This document shows, one piece after another, positions 1-8,033 of a stretch of 64,000 bases of DNA. Made by a program: the position numbers and the translations under genes. Each line of letters starts with the position of its first letter. The stretch's first letter is position 1. Source of the stretch: CAVTPU01 sp963736695 (lineage in GTDB: Bacteria > Actinomycetota > Actinomycetes > Mycobacteriales > Micromonosporaceae); NCBI GenBank assembly GCA_963736695.1, contig CAVTPU010000001.1, forward strand, positions 930,001 to 994,000, in the 5' to 3' direction. The notes beneath the pieces are model-generated. The model was not told where the DNA came from. It ran no database searches and saw only the letters and a program-made list of their open reading frames with translations.

Positions 1-315
1 GACGTGCAGCCGCTCGCGCACTCCGAGCTGGTCGGCGAGCGTCACCAGGTTGGCCGTCTCGGTCGACCCGTGCGTGCCACGAACCCACGCGAGGTGATAG
101 TCGGTGAGGGTGAGCAGCGCCCGCACGCCCAGGTCCGCGACGCTGACCCCGTCGTTGTCTGCGTGGACGAGCAACGCAGTGCCGCCGCCGAGGCCGCAGG
201 CGGCCCGCACCGACGTCGCGGCCCGGGGCAGTGTCGCCCCCCGCCACGCGGCTCGTCGCACCGGGGCCGGCAAGCGCCGACCCAGCGCGACGAGCCGCGA
301 TCGAAGTCCGGTCAC
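1..315 (-). CDS. Glycosyltransferase-like protein, partial (runs off left edge)
   Basis: The frame stays open from a GTG at 315 to the window edge, 105 codons. The GTG overlaps the stop of the upstream oxidoreductase in a GTGA coupling, so it is translationally linked to a sugar-modification pair. The end of the visible part (LTDYHLAWVRG, then ADQLGVRERLHV) resembles the start of the second Rossmann domain of GT-B glycosyltransferases. The first GT-B domain is not seen before it; residues 1-45 are basic and low in complexity. It may be a short or degenerate glycosyltransferase. The family is inferred from a few motifs only. Confidence 0.5.
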   Translation of the reverse strand, partial: MTGLRSRLVALGRRLPAPVRRAAWRGATLPRAATSVRAACGLGGGTALLVHADNDGVSVADLGVRALLTLTDYHLAWVRGTHGSTETANLVTLADQLGVRERLHV

Positions 316-1343
316 GTCGCGGCGGTCGCGATCGCCGCGATCGGCACGGTCGCCCCGCTGCGAGCCGACGAGATGACCGCCTCGGAGACCTCCACGGTGC
401 GCAGCCCCTGCTGCAGGGTCACGATGTCGCTTTCTTTGCCGTCGACGGCGTCACGGAATCGCTCATGCTCGACGAGCAGCGGTTCCCGCTTCGCGATGGC
501 GAAACGAACCATGTCGCCTTCGGCGACTCCCCGGAACGCGCGCAGCGCCTCCCACTCGGTGTCGATCGCGCCGTTGGCATAGAAGGTGAGGTCGGCGGTG
601 AGGGTGTCCGCGACGAAACATCCCCGGTCACCGGTGACGATGGTCGACCGTTCCTTGAGCGGGCTGAGCCAGTTGACCAGGTGGTTGACCATGGTCCCGT
701 CGACGAGTTGGCCGACCACCGCGACCATGTCCTCGTGCAACCGGCCGCTGCGCGACACGGTGCGGGCCGAGACCGCGGCGTAGGGCTGACCTGTCACCCA
801 GCTGGTCAGGTCGATGTCGTGGGTGGCGAGGTCCATGACCACTCCGACGTCAGCGATCCGGTGCGGGAAGGGACCCTGTCGTCGAGTGACGACCTGGAAC
901 ACCTCGCCCAGCTCACCGGCCTCCAGCCTGGTGCGCAGGCTCTGCAGCGCCGGGTTGTAGCGCTCGATGTGGCCGACTCCCGCGACGAGCCCCCGACTGG
1001 CGAAGGCGTCGACGAGCCGCCTCGCCGCGTCGACCGACGGAGCGAGCGGCTTCTCGATGAGAGCGCAGACGTTGTGTTCGGCGAGCCCCAATCCGATCTC
1101 CTCGTGCAACGCGGTGGGGCAGGCGATGACCGCGTAGTCGAGGTTGAAGGCGAGCAGCTCGGGCAGGCTCGCGACCACCGGTGCGCGAAGAGTTCCGGTC
1201 GGGTCGCCGGCCGGGTCCATCACCGCGACCAACTCGACACCGTCGAGGTTGGACAACACCCGGGCATGGTTGCGCCCCATGGCGCCGAGCCCGATGAGTC
1301 CCGCGCGCAGCCGACCGGTGCGCTGCCTGACAATCGCGCTCAC
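312..1343 (-). CDS. Gfo/Idh/MocA family NAD(P)-dependent oxidoreductase
   Basis: 343 aa, usual length for the family. The N-terminus carries a Rossmann nucleotide-binding motif (GLIGLGAMGRNH, about residues 15-26). The family EKP motif is at 97-99 and a catalytic-type segment DLATHDIDL at 171-179. Such enzymes oxidise or reduce sugar rings, often on nucleotide sugars. The GTG start overlaps the stop of the aminotransferase gene by 4 bases. The pairing resembles WbpB/WbpE-type steps, where a keto-sugar is made and then aminated, so a role in a 3-amino or 3-acetamido sugar for a surface glycan is likely. The exact substrate cannot be read. Confidence 0.88.
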   Translation of the reverse strand: MSAIVRQRTGRLRAGLIGLGAMGRNHARVLSNLDGVELVAVMDPAGDPTGTLRAPVVASLPELLAFNLDYAVIACPTALHEEIGLGLAEHNVCALIEKPLAPSVDAARRLVDAFASRGLVAGVGHIERYNPALQSLRTRLEAGELGEVFQVVTRRQGPFPHRIADVGVVMDLATHDIDLTSWVTGQPYAAVSARTVSRSGRLHEDMVAVVGQLVDGTMVNHLVNWLSPLKERSTIVTGDRGCFVADTLTADLTFYANGAIDTEWEALRAFRGVAEGDMVRFAIAKREPLLVEHERFRDAVDGKESDIVTLQQGLRTVEVSEAVISSARSGATVPIAAIATAAT

Positions 1344-2446
1344 AGCCCCTCCACCGTGTTCGCCGCTGCCACGATGCGCTCGAGCTGCGCCTCGGTCAGT
1401 GTCGGATAGATAGGCAACGACAGCACCTGCGACGCGGCCCGCTCGGTCTCAGGCAGGTCCCACGGGCCGGGCTTTCCGTCCTCGGTGAGAAACGGACGAA
1501 GTCGGTGGATCGGGGTCGGGTAATAGACCGCGTTGCCGATCCCGTGCGCGCTCAGGTGGCGTTGGGCCGCGTCCCGGTCGCCGGGCACCCGCACGGTGTA
1601 TTGGTGGTAGACGTGGTGTGCGCCATCGGCGACCGGCGGGGTGATCAGTGCGGTGATTCGCGCGTCGAGGAACTTGGCGTTGGCGCGCCGTTGTTCGGTC
1701 CACCCCGACAGTTGCTTGAGTTGTTCCCGGCCGATCGCGGCGGCGACGTCGGTGAGTCGCATGTTCGCTCCGACGATCTCGTTTGCGTATCGCTGTTCCA
1801 TGCCCTGGTTGCGCAGCAGTCGCAAAGTGCGGGCCAGCCCGGCGTCGGCGGTGGTGATCATCCCGCCCTCGAGGGAGTGCATGTTCTTGGTCGGATAGAA
1901 GCTGAAGCATCCGGCGGCGCCGAACGCCCCTACCGGGGTGCCGTGCAGCGCCGCGCCGTGGGCCTGGCAGGCGTCCTCCACCACGGCCAGACCGTGCCGG
2001 TCGGCGAGGGGCTGGATGCGGTCCATCGACGCTGGATTTCCGTAGAGGTGCACCGGCATGATCGCGGCGGTGCGGGGACCGATCGCCGCCGCGACGGCGT
2101 CCGGATCGATGCCGAAGTTGTCGGGTTCGATGTCGACGAAGATCGGCTCAGCGCCGACCAGACGCACGGCGTTCGCTGTCGCGGCGAAGGAGAAGGAAGG
2201 CACGATCACCTCGTCGCCGGGGCCAATGCCGAGCGCCATGAGGGTCAGTTGCAGGGCCGAGGTGCCGGAGTTGACCGCCACACAGTGACGACCGTCGACG
2301 ACTGCGGCGAACTCCTGCTCGAAGGCCGCGACCTCGGGTCCCTGCACCACCATGCCGCTGCGCAGCACCCGTACGGCCGCCTCGATCTCGGCCTCTCCGA
2401 TGATCGGCCGCGCGGGGGGAATTGGATCGACGTTCGTCCCGGACAC
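1340..2446 (-). CDS. DegT/DnrJ/EryC1/StrS family PLP-dependent sugar aminotransferase
   Basis: 368 aa. The fold-type I core is complete: SGTSALQLTL near 60-69 for phosphate binding, VEDACQAHGA at 156-165 with the Asp that contacts the PLP ring nitrogen, and the Schiff-base lysine in YPTKN (Lys187). These enzymes transfer an amino group, usually from glutamate, to a keto-sugar nucleotide. The GTG start is fixed by a strong ribosome site (AAGGAGGT, 6 bases upstream). It is first in a coupled run with the Gfo/Idh oxidoreductase and the glycosyltransferase-like gene, which suggests an amino-sugar unit for the cell envelope. Confidence 0.9.
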   Translation of the reverse strand: MSGTNVDPIPPARPIIGEAEIEAAVRVLRSGMVVQGPEVAAFEQEFAAVVDGRHCVAVNSGTSALQLTLMALGIGPGDEVIVPSFSFAATANAVRLVGAEPIFVDIEPDNFGIDPDAVAAAIGPRTAAIMPVHLYGNPASMDRIQPLADRHGLAVVEDACQAHGAALHGTPVGAFGAAGCFSFYPTKNMHSLEGGMITTADAGLARTLRLLRNQGMEQRYANEIVGANMRLTDVAAAIGREQLKQLSGWTEQRRANAKFLDARITALITPPVADGAHHVYHQYTVRVPGDRDAAQRHLSAHGIGNAVYYPTPIHRLRPFLTEDGKPGPWDLPETERAASQVLSLPIYPTLTEAQLERIVAAANTVEGL

Positions 2447-2492
2447 GGGATACCTCCTTGGTGTGGCGCGCTGGCACGCGATGCTAACTCGC

Positions 2493-3149
2493 TCATACAG
2501 ACGGGTGGACGGCGGAGGTTGGACTCCGTCGTTGATCGGGGGGTGTGACGAGTCCGGCCGCCAGTCCGGCGGTCACGGCTCCGGCCAGCCGGGACAGACT
2601 GTCGGCCTCCAACGGCACGCGGGCGACCGCGAGCCGCCAATAGATCGGGCCGATAAGCAGGTCAACCGCGGTCTCCGGGTCGACCGTTGCCGCGAGTTCG
2701 CCCCGGCCAACCGCCCGGGAGAGCAGCAAAGTGCCGATCTCCCGTTGGTTGACGACGAGGGCCTGTCCCAGGGTGCGACTGATGTCCGGATTGCGGGCAG
2801 CCTCGGCGAGCAGGTCCGGAACGATCTGCGACGCGAGCGGGTGCCGCAACGCGCGGGCGATGACCCGAAGGAACATCTCGATGTCGCCACGCAGGCTGCC
2901 GGTGTCGGGCAGGGGAAGTCGCTGGTTAGCCACCTCGGCGACGATCTCCAGAACCAGATCGAGTTTGGAGTTCCACCGACGATAGATGGCGGCTTTGCCG
3001 ACGCCCGCGCGTCGGGCGACCGCCTCAATGGAGAGCCGCCCATAGCCGACGGCGGCGAGTTCCTGCATGACGGCGGACCGGATCGCGCTGGTGATCTCTC
3101 CTCGAAGCACCGCCGCTCCCGCCGGAGCTCGCCTGTTCTCACTCGCCAC
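2493..3149 (-). CDS. TetR/AcrR family transcriptional regulator
   Basis: About 218 aa from the GTG at 3149; the frame is open to an upstream start at 3197. The N-terminal helix-turn-helix is clear (LSIEAVARRAGVGKAAIYRRW region, split as LSIEAVARRAG and VGKAAIYRRW). The C-terminal half is all-helical with a GPIYWRLAV segment as seen in the TetR_C_16-type ligand domain. It is divergent from the polysaccharide exporter, 200 bases away. The shorter start is preferred because an inverted repeat (3162-3184) then falls in its promoter. Target and ligand are unknown. Confidence 0.85.
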   Translation of the reverse strand: MASENRRAPAGAAVLRGEITSAIRSAVMQELAAVGYGRLSIEAVARRAGVGKAAIYRRWNSKLDLVLEIVAEVANQRLPLPDTGSLRGDIEMFLRVIARALRHPLASQIVPDLLAEAARNPDISRTLGQALVVNQREIGTLLLSRAVGRGELAATVDPETAVDLLIGPIYWRLAVARVPLEADSLSRLAGAVTAGLAAGLVTPPDQRRSPTSAVHPSV

Positions 3150-3161
3150 CGGCGCAGTGTA

Positions 3162-3184
3162 ACGCAAGGACGGTACGGTTGCGT
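3162..3184. promoter_or_regulatory. Inverted repeat, candidate TetR operator
   Basis: ACGCAA, an 11-base spacer, then TTGCGT. It lies between the tetR start and the divergent exporter genes, where an autoregulated TetR site is expected. Only the symmetry and position support it. Confidence 0.35.
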
Positions 3185-3350
3185 CCCGACGTGTCATCCA
3201 CTAGCGTCGGTGATCACAGCGCATCGGCTCGCGCGCATGGCCGTCTGTGGTCACCAGTTCGCCCACGACCGACGGCGACGGGCGCGGCCACCACGCTGGC
3301 ATCGACCTATGTCATTCGCGTCCCTCACGAACAAGAGATCGGAGCGCCCC

Positions 3351-4253
3351 ATGGACGTCACGGCGCTGGCCGGCACCAGCGCAGGCACCACGTTCGACGC
3401 GGCACGCCTCGCCGCTCGACACGGCCTGTCCACCGCCGGAGCGCGGCCCAGCCTCGCCACCTATAGCCGCACACTCTGGACCTATCGGCACTTCACTACG
3501 GCCTACGCCAACGCCAAGGTCGAGGCGGCCTTCAGCACCGCCCGACTGGGGCGGCTCTGGCAGGTCCTCACCCCACTGACCAACGCCGCCGTCTATTACC
3601 TGATCTTCGGCGTGGTGCTCAACACCAAGGGCACGGTGCCCAACTTCATCGCCTACCTCTGCACCGGGCTGTTCATCTTCAACTTCACCCAGACCGTCGT
3701 GCTCGCTGGCATTCAGGCCATCACCGGCAATCTGGGGTTGATCCGCGCGCTGCACTTTCCCAGGGCATGCCTGCCGATCGCGGTCACCCTCACCCAGTTT
3801 CAAAACCTCATCGCGTCGATGGTGGTGCTGATGGGGATCGTGCTCGCGACCGGCGAACCGATCACGGTGAAGTGGCTGTTCCTCATTCCGGCACTGCTGT
3901 TGCAATCGATCTTCAACGCGGGCGTCGCGCTCGCGATGGCCCGATTCGGCTCCAAGATGACCGATCTCAAGCAGGTCATGCCGTTCGTCATGCGGACCTG
4001 GATGTATGGGTCCGGAGTGCTCTACGCGGTGAGCAACTTCGAAGAGCACCTGCCTCCCCTCTTGGCGGAGGTCGTCCGGGCAAACCCGCTGCTCATCTAT
4101 ATCGAGCTCGCCCGCGACGCACTGCTCACCAACACCGATCTGGTCTCGCCACCGCTGTATTCCTGGCTGGTCGGGCTCGCCTGGGCGCTGGTCGCTGGAA
4201 TCGGCGGATATGTGTATTTCTGGCGTGGAGAAAAGGAGTACGGCCGTGGCTGA
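3351..4253 (+). CDS. ABC-2 type polysaccharide export permease (Wzm-like)
   Basis: 300 aa from the ATG at 3351, preceded by GGAG 6 bases upstream; an in-frame extension to 2352 runs antisense through the TetR gene and is rejected. About six membrane segments are seen (TNAAVYYLIFGVVL, YLCTGLFIFNF, ASMVVLMGIVLA, LFLIPALLLQSIF, WLVGLAWALVAG and neighbours). The segment ARLGRLWQVLTPL before the first helix is typical of ABC-2 permeases for O-antigen, teichoic acid or galactan. Its 3' end overlaps the ATPase gene by 8 bases. Together they should flip a lipid-linked glycan, possibly galactan, across the membrane. Confidence 0.88.
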   Translation: MDVTALAGTSAGTTFDAARLAARHGLSTAGARPSLATYSRTLWTYRHFTTAYANAKVEAAFSTARLGRLWQVLTPLTNAAVYYLIFGVVLNTKGTVPNFIAYLCTGLFIFNFTQTVVLAGIQAITGNLGLIRALHFPRACLPIAVTLTQFQNLIASMVVLMGIVLATGEPITVKWLFLIPALLLQSIFNAGVALAMARFGSKMTDLKQVMPFVMRTWMYGSGVLYAVSNFEEHLPPLLAEVVRANPLLIYIELARDALLTNTDLVSPPLYSWLVGLAWALVAGIGGYVYFWRGEKEYGRG

Positions 4254-5067
4254 GTCGATCGCTGCCGACGCCAGCTCACCGATCACCGCCCGCACCGGCG
4301 ACGGCGAGCGGATCCCCACGGTGATCGCCGACGATGTGCACATCACCTATCGCGTGCACGGGGCCGGTGCGCCGGGTGGCGGTTCGCCCGTCGTGGGTCT
4401 CCGGCGCATGCTCACCGGCACCCGGTCGCCGGCGATCCGGGAAGTGCACGCTGTCAAAGGGGTAAGTTTCGTCGCCTATCGTGGCGAGGCGATCGGCCTT
4501 ATCGGCAGCAACGGGTCGGGTAAGTCGACATTGTTGCGGGCGATCGCGGGTCTATTGCCGGTGAACCACGGCACCGTCTACACCATTGGGCAACCATCGC
4601 TACTCGGGGTCAACGCGGCGTTGCTCAACGACTTGTCCGGCGAGCGAAATGTGGCCATTGGCTGCCTCGCGATGGGCATGTTGCCCCAACAGGTCAGACA
4701 GCTCACTCCGGAGATCATCGAATTCTCCGGCATCAATGATCGAGGCGACTTCGGTTCGCTGCCGATGCGCACCTATTCATCGGGCATGGCGGCACGTCTG
4801 CGGTTCTCGATCGCGGCCGCGAAGAAACACGATGTGCTGCTCATCGACGAGGCCCTCGCGACCGGTGACGCGAAGTTCCGCCGCCGCAGTGAAGAACGGG
4901 TTCGGCAACTACGCTCCGGTGCCGGCACGGTCTTTTTGGTGAGCCACTCGATCGGCTCGGTCCGCGATACCTGCGAGCGGACGATCTGGTTGGAGTCCGG
5001 ACGAATCCGGATGGATGGCCCGACCGATGAGGTCGTAAAAGCATACGAAGAGTACATGAATAAATAG
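4246..5067 (+). CDS. ABC transporter ATPase for polysaccharide/polyol-phosphate export (Wzt/TagH-like)
   Basis: 273 aa from GTG 4246, chosen because AAAAGGAG lies just upstream and it couples to the permease stop. Walker A is GSNGSGKST (about 87-95), the signature is the variant YSSGM (177-181), Walker B plus D-loop is VLLIDEALATGD (197-208) and the H-loop is VSHS (His234). The YSSGM signature and the EALATGD motif mark the Wzt/TagH/RfbE class. No extra C-terminal glycan-binding domain follows, so it is the short type. It powers the partner permease. Confidence 0.9.
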   Translation: MAESIAADASSPITARTGDGERIPTVIADDVHITYRVHGAGAPGGGSPVVGLRRMLTGTRSPAIREVHAVKGVSFVAYRGEAIGLIGSNGSGKSTLLRAIAGLLPVNHGTVYTIGQPSLLGVNAALLNDLSGERNVAIGCLAMGMLPQQVRQLTPEIIEFSGINDRGDFGSLPMRTYSSGMAARLRFSIAAAKKHDVLLIDEALATGDAKFRRRSEERVRQLRSGAGTVFLVSHSIGSVRDTCERTIWLESGRIRMDGPTDEVVKAYEEYMNK

Positions 5068-5247
5068 GCGTTTCAATACGACTACCCCGTACGCGCAATT
5101 CCCGCTCAGCCACGTGTATCCCACCGCGAGGCGAGAACCGCTTGTTCCGCGCACACTAGTTATGGTTTTGTGCACATGACGCGACTTGCGCAACGCTCCG
5201 CAGGCTAGCGCCATGAGACCAGGAAGATTTAGAGTCGTTCTGCGCCG

Positions 5248-5279
5248 CCCCGTGCCGGGAAATCCCGGCACCCACGGGG
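5248..5279 (+). promoter_or_regulatory. Long GC-rich hairpin in 5' leader of the cell-wall-binding protein gene
   Basis: GTGCCGGGA and TCCCGGCAC pair perfectly around a two-base AA (5252-5271). Outer CCCC (5248-5251) can also pair with GGGG (5276-5279), or CCCCGTG with CACGGGG as an alternative stem. It sits 36 bases before the TTG start and just before the ribosome site, so it could control translation or be a weak terminator. No U-run follows. Confidence 0.4.
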
Positions 5280-5315
5280 GACGAGATCGGCGCACCTCAT
5301 CAAGGAGTTCACCCC

Positions 5316-7322
5316 TTGTCACGACGAGCTCTTCGCAAACCGGCGGCCGTCGCCATCGCGCTCACAGCGGCGACCGCGACGGTGATCGGCGCATCATTCG
5401 CCAGTGCTAGCCACATGGGCGCCGGAAACGTCCTCACAACAAGCGACGGTTCACACACAATCACGGTATCGGGCGGTGTCAACATCGTCTCGCCGGAGAC
5501 CGTCATCGACGCACAGTGGTCGCCGGATGGCAGCCGTGCGGTCTTTGTCAACGCCGACGGTGCGATCGGCACACTGCGTTATAACGACGGCGCCAACGTG
5601 TGGTGGGTCGCCGACCCGCTTCCGGGGGTCACCCGCAAGCACCCGACCTGGCGCGCCGACGGCAGTTTCGTCGCATGGTCCGAGCAGCAGGGGGCTGGTC
5701 AGCCGTGGCGGATCGCGCTCACGTCCAGCTCCTACGGATATGAAGTCGCGCCGATCTCCCCGAACGACGGATTCGACTACACGCACCCAGACGCGGGCGG
5801 TTTCGGCCGACAGATCGTCTTCCAGCGTCAGGCAGACGCCAGCGGCACACCGACCGGACCGTCGGAGGTCTGGATCTTTGACCTCGACGAGCCCACCCCG
5901 ACCCGGCTCGTCGCCGCCGACGCGAGCAGCCCAGCGCTGTCGCCCGACGGCACACAGGTCGCCTTCGTGCGTTCCATCGACGGGCACGCCCAGATCTTCA
6001 CCAGCGATCTCGCCGGCGCCAATGTCACCCAGGTGACCACCGACGCGGCGGAACACGACAACCCCGCGTGGTCTCCCAGCGGTGAGGTCCTCTCGTTCAA
6101 CGTTGGCGGAGGCGTGGCCCAGGCCCCGGCGGGCGGCGGCGCGACGACCACCGTCGACGGACTCACCGGCGTGCCGGCCTATCAGGCCGCCACCGCCGAC
6201 ATGGTGCTCCGCCTCGCGGGGGCCAACCGGTTCGCCACCTCCACAGCGGTGTCGGAGTCGCTATGGGCCACCGCAGGTGACCCGGTTGACCAGCGCGATC
6301 ACGCCAGCGCCGTGGTGCTGTCCCGGTCGGACACCTTCGCCGACGCGCTCAGCGGATCGGCGCTCGCGGCTGCCAAGGGCGGCCCGTTGCTGATGACCCC
6401 GCCTGCGAGCCTCAACTCCACCACCAAGGCGGAGATCAGCCGGGTGCTCGGCACCGACCCGGCCGCGACGGTCTATCTGCTCGGCTCCACAGGCGCACTC
6501 TCCTTGGCCGTCGAGAACGAGATCAAGGCGATGGGTTACACCACGGTCCGGCTTGCCGGAACCAACCGGTTCGCCACCTCGATCGCTATCGCCGAGGCCA
6601 TCACCCCGAACCCCGACCTGGTGCTCGCCGCGACCGGCATGGACTTCCCCGACGCGCTCGCCGCGGGTGCCGCAGCTGGTTCGTTCGACACCCCGGGATC
6701 CAGCGTCACCGCAGTGGTGGTCCTCACCGCGAACACCACGCTGCCCGCCGAGACCAAGAAGTATCTCGACGACGCGACCACCAATCCGGACACGGTCGTC
6801 TTCGGCATCGGCGGCCAGGCCTCGACGGCCGTCGCCCCCTATAACCCCACCGAGATCGTGGGCATCAACCGCTATGAGACGGCCCTGCTCACCGCGTGGT
6901 CGTTCTTCGGCGGCGAGTTCGTCGCCGGTGTCGCGACGGGCAGCAACTGGCCCGACGCTCTCTCCGGTGGCGCGCTACTCGCGTCGCTCAACGGCCCGCT
7001 CCTGCTCACCCCGAGCACCAGCGCGACGCTCAACGGTGACACCCGCTTCTTCCTCGACACCGAGAGCGGCACGATCACCGTCGGCGTGATCTTTGGCGGC
7101 ACCGGCGCTGTCCCAGCGGCCATCGACGGTCAGGTCGGCAGCTGGATCAGCGGGCCGACCGGTTACATCGTCGCCGGCAGCCCGGCGAAGTTGAAGCTGA
7201 CCCGCCCGGCGGCGAAGAACCTGCGGGCCGCCACGGCCGGCAGCATCGCCCACCGGTCGGTGGCCGACATCAAGAAGGCCGCGCAGAAGCTGGCCAAGCA
7301 CAAGGCGCAGCGCAGCAACTAG
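5316..7322 (+). CDS. Secreted beta-propeller protein with three cell wall-binding repeats 2
   Basis: 668 aa from a TTG that follows CAAGGAG by 8 bases. A signal peptide covers about residues 1-32 (basic start, hydrophobic core, ASA). Residues about 60-280 hold TolB/PD40-like propeller blades (WSPDGSRAVF, LSPDGTQVAF, WSPSGEVLSF). Then come three CWB2 units, each beginning with RLAGANRFAT, RLAGTNRFAT or IVGINRYETA and containing DALSG or DALAAG. CWB2 modules anchor proteins to anionic wall polymers. The last 45 residues are rich in Lys and Ala and may also bind the wall. It follows the glycan exporter on the same strand. Its function beyond wall attachment is unknown. Confidence 0.88.
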   Translation: MSRRALRKPAAVAIALTAATATVIGASFASASHMGAGNVLTTSDGSHTITVSGGVNIVSPETVIDAQWSPDGSRAVFVNADGAIGTLRYNDGANVWWVADPLPGVTRKHPTWRADGSFVAWSEQQGAGQPWRIALTSSSYGYEVAPISPNDGFDYTHPDAGGFGRQIVFQRQADASGTPTGPSEVWIFDLDEPTPTRLVAADASSPALSPDGTQVAFVRSIDGHAQIFTSDLAGANVTQVTTDAAEHDNPAWSPSGEVLSFNVGGGVAQAPAGGGATTTVDGLTGVPAYQAATADMVLRLAGANRFATSTAVSESLWATAGDPVDQRDHASAVVLSRSDTFADALSGSALAAAKGGPLLMTPPASLNSTTKAEISRVLGTDPAATVYLLGSTGALSLAVENEIKAMGYTTVRLAGTNRFATSIAIAEAITPNPDLVLAATGMDFPDALAAGAAAGSFDTPGSSVTAVVVLTANTTLPAETKKYLDDATTNPDTVVFGIGGQASTAVAPYNPTEIVGINRYETALLTAWSFFGGEFVAGVATGSNWPDALSGGALLASLNGPLLLTPSTSATLNGDTRFFLDTESGTITVGVIFGGTGAVPAAIDGQVGSWISGPTGYIVAGSPAKLKLTRPAAKNLRAATAGSIAHRSVADIKKAAQKLAKHKAQRSN

Positions 7323-7328
7323 TTCCCC

Positions 7329-7391
7329 GCGGGCTTCGCCCGCGTCCTACGAGGAGTGGGGTCCAGCCGTGACGGCTGGACCCCACTCCTC
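7329..7391 (+). terminator. Double hairpin terminator
   Basis: A short stem GCGGG/CCCGC (7329-7343) is followed by a perfect 19-bp stem (7351-7369 with 7373-7391) around TGA. It sits directly after the stop of the wall-binding protein gene. No U-run is present, as is common in actinobacteria. Confidence 0.85.
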
Positions 7392-7435
7392 GTCTGGTTG
7401 TCGCCCTTGTCCGGGCCCAACAGTCATGCTGTCTC

Positions 7436-7918
7436 ACGTGCGAGATCCAGCCGCTCTGCGCCGTTCGCGACATCAATCACGGCTCACCTCCGACGGCGCG
7501 GCCCGAACTGGCCTGTCTCAGCCTGCTCTCGGCGCTGCAGGCCGACGACGAGCGCGCACTCGAGGTCGACGTCCCGTTTTGGTATTGGCACTATCCCCGC
7601 CGGATCGTCCAATCTGGCCGATCACGTGCTGGCACGGGTCGACGCCGTCACCACGATGAGTTATCGCGATACCGCCACCGGGGTCAACTCCATGATTGAC
7701 GTCGGGAGCGACATGTTGACGCGCGGCACCCTCGTCGGCAAACCGGTGCGGCTCACGGCCGAGACGCAGCCGACACCAGACTGTCCACACTGCACTTTTC
7801 TATGAGGAAGGGTGGCGTTTTATGAACCGGACCCTACTGAAGGTGGACAAGATCGCGATGACACACGCGTCGTACAACGGAATCGCTGCGCATCACTATC
7901 TATCGTGGACCCAACTCG
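7436..7918 (+). pseudogene. Frameshifted, headless remnant of a secreted/hydrolase-like gene
   Basis: Three frames must be joined to read a continuous protein: about 7436-7585 (ending DERALEVDVPFWY), 7590-7795 (TIPAGSSNLADHVL ... ETQPTPDCPHCTF) and 7797-7918 (YEEGWRFMNRTL ... SYNGIAAHHYLSW). Each join needs one extra base removed, near 7585 and in the T-run at 7796-7799. The residue pattern (DVPFWY, MSYRDTATG, AHHYLSW) looks like the C-terminal part of a TIM-barrel type protein, but I cannot name the family. No start codon or N-terminus remains; the terminator of the preceding gene lies just upstream. Confidence 0.6.
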
Positions 7919-7968
7919 GTTCGCGATCTGAGAACACTCGCCAGGAGCCACCTGGCACCCACAACGCA

Positions 7969-8002
7969 GATTGGGCCCGACCTTCACAGGCCGGGCCCAA
8001 TC
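7969..8002. terminator. Hairpin terminator of the trypsin gene
   Basis: Perfect 11-bp stem GATTGGGCCCG/CGGGCCCAATC with a 12-base loop, 32 bases past the stop of the minus-strand protease. It could also stop transcription from the left. Confidence 0.8.
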
Positions 8003-8033
8003 GTTCGTCATCCGTTCACATCTCGCGATGCGA

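Noticed and set aside
5240..5300. Possible c-di-AMP (ydaO) riboswitch before a wall gene
   Set aside because: The conserved cores of that riboswitch are not found; only a simple hairpin is present.
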